Shown here: piece by piece, positions 57,283 to 64,000 of the stretch
How positions within the stretch are numbered: position 1 is the stretch's first letter
Layout of the letters: each line of letters opens with the position of its first letter
Assembly (NCBI GenBank): GCA_016584495.1
Contig: WAID01000001.1
Coordinates: 930,001 to 994,000, forward strand
DNA length: 64,000 bases
Reading direction: 5' to 3'
DNA from: Celoporthe dispersa
Taxonomy: Eukaryota; Ascomycota; Sordariomycetes; Diaporthales; Cryphonectriaceae
Made by a program: the position numbers and the translations under genes
Notes under the pieces: generated by a model
Databases searched by the model: none
The model's input: only the letters and a program-made list of their open reading frames with translations
What the model was told of the DNA's origin: nothing

Positions 57283-58206
57283 ATGTCTTCGGCTGCCAAC
57301 ACCGTCTTTGTCTGCAGCGCAACTGGGAGCCAGGGCGGTGCCGTCGCTCAACAGCTGCTCCAGCGCGGTTTCGGCGTCCACGCCACGACGCGCAATCTAG
57401 ACTCGGCGGCGGCTCAGGCTCTGGCCGCGGCCGGTGTGAAGCTCACCAAAGGCGACTGGGACGACAGCGCCGCCCTGAGCAGCTCCATCGCCGGGTGCGG
57501 GAAGTTGTTCCTGTGTCTGCTGCCGGACTTTCGGGACAAGGACGCTGAAGGCCGGCGCGCCGACAATATTCTGAGGATCGCCAGGATGGCGGGCGTGCAG
57601 CAGGTCGTGGCATCCACCAGCCTCGGCGTGTCGACGCTCGAGAAGCACCCAGAGGTCATCCGGCCGGGCTCACTCATGGAGAAGCACAACCTGGGCAAGA
57701 AGGCGATCGAGGACCTCGTGCGCGGCGCCGGGATGCAGAACTGGTCCTGTCTGCGCCCGTCGTTCCTCATGGCAAACTGGCTCGAGCCTAAAGTGGCCAT
57801 GTACACCGAGCCGCGCGACAAGGGCACGTGGACGACGGCTATGACGGCCGAGACGAGGCTGGCGCTAATCGATCACGTCTACCTCGGCAGGTTCGCAGCT
57901 GCGGTGTTTGAGGCCCCGGAGAAGTTCCACGGTCGCGCGTACGGCATGGCGAGCGACCTCCTGACGCCCCAGCAGACCATGGATATCCTCGGCAAGGCAG
58001 CGGGACGGTCTTTCAAGGCTGTCTTCATGACCGACGAGGAGATTGCGCTCAAGAGGGACACTATTCCTTCCATCGACTTCCAGCTGTCCTTCAGGGTCAT
58101 GGCCCAGGACGTCGATCTCGACGAGCTGGCGGCTGTTGTACCCCTTACAGACTTCAAGGGCTTCCTGGAGAGGGAGGCGGAGGGCGTGAAGGCTACATAC
58201 CCTTGA
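57283..58206 (+). CDS. NmrA-like family NAD(P)-binding protein
   Basis: Atypical SDR of the NmrA/HSCARG group, 307 residues and intronless. The N-terminal cofactor loop is FVCSATGSQGGAVAQQLL, followed by VHATTRNLDS, a strand-edge GDWDD, and VVASTSLGVS. It then has LRPSFLMANWLEP, usual for the group, and a C-terminal helical part. Members either sense the NADP/NADPH ratio, as in nitrogen metabolite repression, or act as reductases; the catalytic Tyr-x-x-x-Lys is not evident, favouring a sensing or reductase-like role without classical SDR chemistry. NmrA-like genes are common in fungal metabolite clusters, and here it lies between a membrane protein and an O-methyltransferase. Frame intact. 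The start is set by the first ATG before the fold. Confidence 0.85.
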   Translation: MSSAANTVFVCSATGSQGGAVAQQLLQRGFGVHATTRNLDSAAAQALAAAGVKLTKGDWDDSAALSSSIAGCGKLFLCLLPDFRDKDAEGRRADNILRIARMAGVQQVVASTSLGVSTLEKHPEVIRPGSLMEKHNLGKKAIEDLVRGAGMQNWSCLRPSFLMANWLEPKVAMYTEPRDKGTWTTAMTAETRLALIDHVYLGRFAAAVFEAPEKFHGRAYGMASDLLTPQQTMDILGKAAGRSFKAVFMTDEEIALKRDTIPSIDFQLSFRVMAQDVDLDELAAVVPLTDFKGFLEREAEGVKATYP

Positions 58207-58768
58207 AGAGGGTCGGAAGGGGGTTGTTTCGCTAGGATTTAGGAAGTGGGGGCTTAAAGCAGGCTCTGATGTTTCGTTTCTGCATGGATTGATGAGCCGC
58301 CTGGGGGCGCCGCGCCTTACTGAAGTCCTGGTGCCAGATGGCGACCATGGAGCGTATCCGAGAAATCTTTCATTACCATTTGGTGTTGAGATCTGAGATC
58401 TGTTATGCATGTCTTCCTCAGTTGTATGTCGCTCTAATTTCTGCAGTAGATCACTACCTCGTTGTGTTTTTCTATTGTTCATTTCGACTCCTCAATTTGA
58501 TGCTGAGAACAAGCCAGGCTAGCCTCATGACGAAGGGCATAGGTAGGGCATAGGTCGAGGAATTTTGTTTGTCATTCCAAGTGTCATATCTGTGTTCGTC
58601 ATCTACAATACAGTTGGTTATGCTTGTACAGGAAAAGTTTCGATCCAATCTTTAGTCTGCGTTTGCATGCTAAGCTTGCTATATAGTTGCCACATATATA
58701 CATACACACACAGGGGAGTGAGAGAGAGCCGCAGAAAAAGGTGAATACGCAGCAACCCACCCAGGGCT
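58207..58768. other. Intergenic region between convergent NmrA-like and O-methyltransferase genes
   Basis: Two 3' untranslated regions, including a short CA tract near 58700. No gene. Confidence 0.5.
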
Positions 58769-59690
58769 TCACTGCTTAACGCGCACATGCATGACACTCT
58801 CGTAGTTGAGAGGATTATACACGTACTTTTCTACCAGCTCCAGGCCGGCATCGTTGAAAGTCGAGCGCCATTCTGCTTCGGTACGCTCCATGCCCGCCAT
58901 GGCGGTCATCATGGTGACGTCGATGCGAGCAGCAAGAGGCGTCAGCCCAGACTCGGGCAGGATCATCTCGTCCACCAGCAAGACCGAGTACGGTGCCATG
59001 GCCGCCTTGGTGTGCTCGAGGATCTGGCGGACCTTGCGGGGCGGGTGGTTGTGCAGCACAGCACGCAGGTAGTAAAATTTGGCACCTGGACGATGAACGG
59101 GAAGTCAGTCAGGCCACTGAGAACACGGTAAAACAAGAAGAAGAACTGGGCCTTATTACCTTTTACCGGCTGAGGGTCGAACAGGCTATGTTCCATGTTT
59201 TCCACGCCAGGCGTCGAGAGGGCCTTGGCGATGGAGTGGGCCATGTCTTGGTTGATCACGCGACCTGGGACGCCTGGGTATTTTTCTTTAAACTGGGCGC
59301 ACTGGTGGCCGATAGAGCCTCCGATGTTCACATAGACGGCTCGATCGGCGCCGGCGTCCCAGCCGCTGACCTCTCGCTCCACGGGATAGGCAGCCAGCCA
59401 GGATAGGTGCGGCCGGCGGCGGAGGGACATGAACTCGTTGAAGTTGGCCAACTGCTCCGGGTGGTCTCCGAACCACTCAAATGCGTGTAGTGTCGTGTTG
59501 TGCGCATCCTGGAAGGCTGTGTGCTTTTCATCGGTGGGATTTTTGTATCCGGTCCGCTTCAGAAAGGACGGCAGAGCCTGCAGCTGGGGTCCGATTGTCT
59601 CGATGCTGCCATGTGCGCGTACGCGTCACGAACGTTAGTGACTCCCTATAGAAAGAAAACGAAAAAGACGAGGAGTGAAAGGCAAAAAGG

Positions 59691-59726
<36 letters not shown>

Positions 59727-60290
59727 GGTAGCGTACTTGTGGAGCAGGCCAACCTCGCTGACCCTCTCTGCAAGATTATCGGTAACGTGGTTGGCAGTGT
59801 ATTGGCAGTCCGGGGCCTCAGAGACTGCGTCGATGGCGGCGAGATATCTCATGAGACGACCTGACCACACAGTGTGAGAAGAAAACCGAAAAAAGTGAGA
59901 GAACTTGAAAAGATGGATGACATCCTCTGGACTTGGCCTCATAGTACATACGCATCAATGGCTGCTCTGCCCCTGTCCTCTGGGAAATGTGCTCCACATC
60001 CAGAGGAGCACCTTGCTCCGCCAACAGCCTGAAGATTCCCAAGTCGAGCCCGATCTTGATGGCAGCCGTCTCGAGACCCTGAAAATAGCGTGCTCCCGTG
60101 TCAGTCTCTCTCGTGATTCATATGCTAAATGGTGATACGTAGTCCTAACCATTCCTCCATATCGATGGATTGTATCATTGGAGTCCTCGAGCGAGTAGGC
60201 CAGCTTGAACAGGGCGTGCATGAGCTGCTGGCGAGTCTGCTCGTTCGCCGTGGAGGCTAGCTTTCTGATCTGATCTAGTGCAGCGTCCAT
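58769..60290 (-). CDS. SAM-dependent O-methyltransferase (COMT-like)
   Basis: Class of plant COMT-like enzymes found in fungal metabolite clusters, 384 residues. An N-terminal dimerisation/winged-helix part (GIFRLLAEQGAPLDVEHISQ) precedes the SAM-binding domain: glycine loop VYVNIGGSIGHQ, acidic-loop region QDMAHSI, LRAVLHNHPPRKVRQIL (catalytic base His within HNH) and LLVDEMILPESG. Five exons: 60290-60150, 60078-59952, 59860-59737, 59605-59160 and 59085-58769. Every junction is GT-AG and phases sum to an exact frame. Intron 3 (131 bases) contains a 31-base T tract on the coding strand. It lies directly downstream of the NRPS-like gene on the same strand, so the likely job is O-methylation of the synthetase product. 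Acceptor hydroxyl unknown. Confidence 0.88.
59691..59721. repeat. Poly(A) run of 31 bases in an O-methyltransferase intron
   Basis: A on the plus strand, T on the coding strand of the O-methyltransferase, inside intron 59606-59736. It probably acts as, or adds to, the pyrimidine tract. Exact length is doubtful. Confidence 0.9.
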
Positions 60291-60965
60291 TTTGGCTACG
60301 TCAGTTGTGCCTGAGGAGAACCCGATGAAGGATGTGTGTGCGTGCGTGTGTGTGTGTGTGTAGAATAGAAAGAGGATGAGCTGCCTATAGAGTTTTATTT
60401 CTCCTTGTCTGGTTGTGATACTCATTCAGGCTGTCGGAGCATCTTACAGAAGCAAAGAAAACCCGTCGTGAGCCGAGACATAATTACATGTCAGTCGTCG
60501 CTGTCCGGGGTGCCGGACAGGTGCGTCTGTAGTCTCTATCCTCAGGGCGCTGTTTAGTGCACAAAAGGACATTTCCGGAAACGGACTAATTCATTCTCTA
60601 AATGCCCTGGTGCCGATCTGCATGTAGTGTTGATGCTCGCACAAAGGGCCCCAGTGTTACAGTGAGACGAGTGGCAGGAAGAAGAGGTGGAGGTGGGATG
60701 GCGCAGAATAAAGCTACATGATCGGCCTCGCTTGAGACGCTTCACACCATAATTATCATGAGTATAAAAAAGTCACGGAAGGAAGTACAGGAAAGGAAGA
60801 CAAGTTTAGATCACTAGACCTAATTTGTCCTAGATTAAGACGACAGCCTAGACTTGCAGGAGGTATCCCAATCTGACTGGCAAGTAATTACAATGAGGAA
60901 AGTTTTTTATGTAACCCTCTTCTGCCCCCAAGACACCAACTTCTGTTCCTACTTGAACTGATAAT
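60291..60965. other. Intergenic region between NRPS-like and O-methyltransferase genes
   Basis: Promoter of the O-methyltransferase and 3' region of the synthetase, both on the minus strand. It contains a (GT)n tract near 60342-60361. No gene. Confidence 0.5.
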
Positions 60966-63900
60966 CTACACGTTTCTAGCCCCCAAAGCCGCCCTCAGCG
61001 TGCTAGCAAACCCTGCAACATGGTCCGGGCCTAGCATGGTATAATGTGCGCCCCCGACATGATGTAGGACGGGTTCCGTGTCACAAAAATCCCGCCACCT
61101 GCTTAGGTGTTCGGTCACCCACTCCTTGCGACTGCTGGCCGCCACCCTGAGGGGTATGGCGTGGAAGACGTCAATGGCTTGCACGCGGCCCCCAGGCTCA
61201 TACTCGACCGCCATGCTCTGCAGGCCAAACGCGACGCCGGCCCACCTGCTGAGCTCCTGTGCGCCCAGGGCCAGCTCGTGCAGGCGGGTTGGATCGGCTG
61301 CGCCCATGACCCGCGCCAGAGCTTCGTCCCTGGGCGCGCTGGGGAACCCGACCGCCTCGTCCTGCTCGATGCAGGCCGCCTGCTCCTCCGTCATCAACCC
61401 CAGGAAGTAGGCTAGGTTCAGCAGGCACATGTTCCAGCTGAGCTGGCGCATGCGCGTCTTGATGTGTGGCGGCAGGTTGAAGCTGCCGAGGAAGCGTACC
61501 GAGCCCGGGCCGTCGAAGGCGTCCAGCGCCTTGGCCGTCTCGAAGGCGAGCATGGCGCCGTAGCTGTATCCGGCCAGGGCGTAGGGGCCGCGCGGTTGTC
61601 TCTGGCGTATCGCCGCCACGTATGTGTCCACAGCCTCGGTGATGGAGCCGAAGTTCTGCTGGCCCGTCTCGAAGCCGCGCGAGCGGGAGTGCAAAGACGG
61701 GCCGGTCGTCGTCTGCCAGGTGCTGCGCGAGACCTACAAAGACGAGGACCTCGCCAACGCCAGGATGGATAAGCCACAGGGGCGCCTTGGAACCAGACGA
61801 CCGGAAGGTGACTACGGGGTCGTACGCTACCACCACCTCTTCCTTTTCTGTGATGAACTGTCCATTAACAGCTAGGACGGGGTGATGATTACGAGACGCC
61901 CGGAGAAGATCGAGGGCGGTGGCCAGCGACCGCGCGGTGGGATTCTTCATGAGGACGATGACAGGCACCGTGAGTCCCAGGCGCATATCAATACGGTTCT
62001 TGAGCCGGACCAAGTCCATGGAGGTGAAGCCGACCTCGAATACGGGCGTGTTTACATCCATGGTAATATTGTCGGTAGCAGTCCCAAGTGTTGCGGCAAA
62101 GTCGTCAAGCAGTGCCGCCTCGGCTTGGCTGGCGACCGTCGAGGCGTCATCTTCTCCCCGTCGTCGCTGTTCTGCGCGCCTGGCTCTGGCCACGGCCTGT
62201 CGGTGCAGGTGCAGATCCTCGGCAAAGAGGCCAGACTCAAAGAGGGAGCGCATCTTGGCGCCCGAGATCTTGCCCAGGGCTGATATGGGCATGAGTGGCG
62301 TCGACTTCGGACAGAGCGAGAAGACGAGAGGACGAGAGCCCGTACTGGTCATGCACGCCTCAATGATGAGATCCTCTACCTCGGTTACGGTCGTGTCGTC
62401 GCCCTTGTCGTCTTCTGGCAGTGGAGGCCCGGCCTTGGGAATGTAGGCAACGGTGACCTGCTCGGTGTGTTGATTCCTGGACGGGAATAAGACAAGCCGG
62501 ACAACCATGTCGCCGACGGCCTGTTCGATCAGGGCCTGCACATCAGCCGCCATGATCTTAATGCCATTGATGTTCACAACCTGGTCGGCCCGGCCCACGA
62601 GAGACAGATTCCCTGCCGGGTCGATCATGGCCCGGTCTCCGGTCCGAAACCAGCCGCTACCCGACGCGAATGCCCTGGCCGAGGCCTCTGGATTGCGATA
62701 GTACCCATCAAAGACGGCGGGACCGCGCACCTCCAGGTAGCCAACCTCATCACGAGCCGCCTCCTCCCTGCTGGTGCTGCTGGTGCTGCTAGTGCTGACC
62801 ACGACACGCATCTCGATCCCGCTCATAGCCTTGCCCAGCGAGGCTACGAGACGACCATTCTCTAGATCGTACTCAGGGCACGCAAGGTTGAAGATAGCTC
62901 CAGCACACGTCTCGGTCATGCCAAAGCCCGGTGTAATAACATTGCTAGGAGCACCGTATTTCTCGAGTAGGGCCGCCGCCGCCACGCACGTCTTGACGTC
63001 GTTGGCCTCGCCGCCAGATGCGAGCATCGTCAGAGCAGACAAATCCCACGACCGAGCACCGTTGTTATTCTTTGCCTCTTGCTGCTGCTGCATAGTCGAT
63101 ACCAGCTTGGCCAGAAAGAAATTCGGCGCAAACGAACGGATAATGCGGTGATTGCTCATAAGGTCTAGCAGGCTGCCCGGCGATGATATAATATCGGCAG
63201 CGTATGCGTGAACCTGGTCAGCCCCAAGCCAGAGAGCCTGGATGTGGATCTCAACGAGGCTTGCCACATGATCGAGGCCGACCCAGTTCAGGAAGGCCCC
63301 GTTATCCGGGAGAGGGCGGATCGACGCTTTGCCGGCAACAGCTGCGAGGATTTGCCTATGGCCGAGCCGGACGGCCTTTGCGTTGCCAGTGCTGCCCGAG
63401 GTCAACATCAGCACCGCAAGCGGCGAATTATCGCTGCTGCTGGTGCTAGTGGTGCTCTCGCTGCTGCCTCTGCTTCTGTCAATGCTGTCGTCATCTGGTG
63501 GCGTGAAAGAATAATATGTGTCGCCGTGAAAGAGCGCCAATGATGAAGACGAAGACGAAGACAAAGACGAAGACGACCATGACGCCTCTTGAACTGGTGG
63601 CCGCGCGTCTTCTAGGCTTTCGATTGTGTACAGCCGAAAGGTATGAGGTCCATCGAAGGAACCAAGGGAATCAGCCCTCGTGAGACAGATGGGCGACTCT
63701 AGGAGCGCTGACAGGCCCGAGATGTGCTTGTGCCTGTGCTCCTCCACGTTGCTGAACGGAGATGACAGCACCGGCAGGCCTTCAGCGAGAAGAACCGCCC
63801 AGAACCACAAGATGGTCTCCCAGTGGTCTTCGACGAGGTGGAGAAGCACGGGTTGTCCGGGCACAAACTCCTTCAGCGTCCTGACTGCCAGACTCTTCTG

Positions 63901-64000
63901 CTTAGCCTGCAGGTATAGGCTGCTGTACGAGACCTCAGTCGGCTTTGTCGTTGCAGTGATATTCCCGCGCGGATAGAGGACGAGCCGTCCCAGCCCCAGA
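60966..64000 (-). CDS. NRPS-like synthetase, adenylation-thiolation-thioesterase (A-T-TE); 5' end outside the window, one frameshift
   Basis: Three domains without condensation, as in TdiA/atromentin-synthetase-like enzymes that adenylate an aryl alpha-keto acid and dimerise it to a quinone or furanone. The A domain (64000 to about 62200) shows MLTSGSTGNAKAVRL, NWVGLDHVASLVEIHIQAL, FAPNFFLAKL, TPGFGMTETCAGA, GYLEVRGPAVFDGYY, WFRTGDRAMID and GRADQVVNINGIKI. The T domain (about 61900-62120) has the phosphopantetheine serine in FEVGFTSMDLVRL. The TE (about 60966-61800) has HPGVGEVLVFVGLAQHL, serine in AGYSYGAMLAFE and histidine in GGAHYTMLGPDHV. The frame changes in CCC (plus GGG 61685-61687); one fewer base joins VFAL to RGFETGQQ. 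The open frame reaches the edge, so the start is missing. Substrate cannot be read from sequence alone. Confidence 0.88.

Overview
The window is nuclear DNA of a filamentous ascomycete (Pezizomycotina), most likely a Sordariomycete. The evidence is a HET-C heterokaryon-incompatibility gene, short introns with fungal branch sites (CTGAC, GCTAAT), long GC-rich intergenic DNA full of microsatellites, a PTH11/rhodopsin-like membrane protein, and genes for fungal secondary metabolism. I assign no species.

The left two thirds (about 1-44.5 kb) hold widely spaced, mostly housekeeping genes. In order: SAGA-complex Ada3/Ngg1 (+), a secreted GH64 beta-1,3-glucanase (+), a PA-TM-RING-H2 ubiquitin ligase (+), HET-C (-), an HMG-box chromatin protein (+), urease (+), an unrecognised membrane protein with a coiled-coil-like tail (-), mitochondrial threonyl-tRNA synthetase (+), a Maf-type nucleotide pyrophosphatase (-), an APH-like small-molecule kinase (+), a bHLH factor (+), a GH47 alpha-1,2-mannosidase (-) and a small unrecognised protein (+). 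Intergenic stretches of 3.7-4.6 kb separate several of these. I found no believable gene in them, only low-complexity tracts and untranslated sequence.

The right third (about 46-64 kb) is accessory and looks like a secondary-metabolism region in two layers. The right-hand layer appears functional: an A-T-TE NRPS-like synthetase running off the edge, an O-methyltransferase, an NmrA-like Rossmann protein, a PTH11-like membrane protein and an SDR. The A-T-TE enzyme is of the type that dimerises aryl alpha-keto acids. The left-hand layer looks like a wreck. The 5' half of a Diels-Alderase-like gene and an internally deleted 5' part of a trans-acting enoyl reductase gene now abut tail to tail. Nearby are an MFS transporter without its C-terminus, an alpha/beta-hydrolase without a recognisable start, and a berberine-bridge-type oxidase that lacks the usual flavin-linking histidine.

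A technical signal runs through the whole window. At least ten otherwise well-conserved genes carry one-base shifts at mononucleotide runs, nearly all +1 at C or G runs. Housekeeping genes are hit as often as accessory ones, so uncorrected sequencing error is the best explanation. Spans below therefore cover the whole gene and state where the frame changes.
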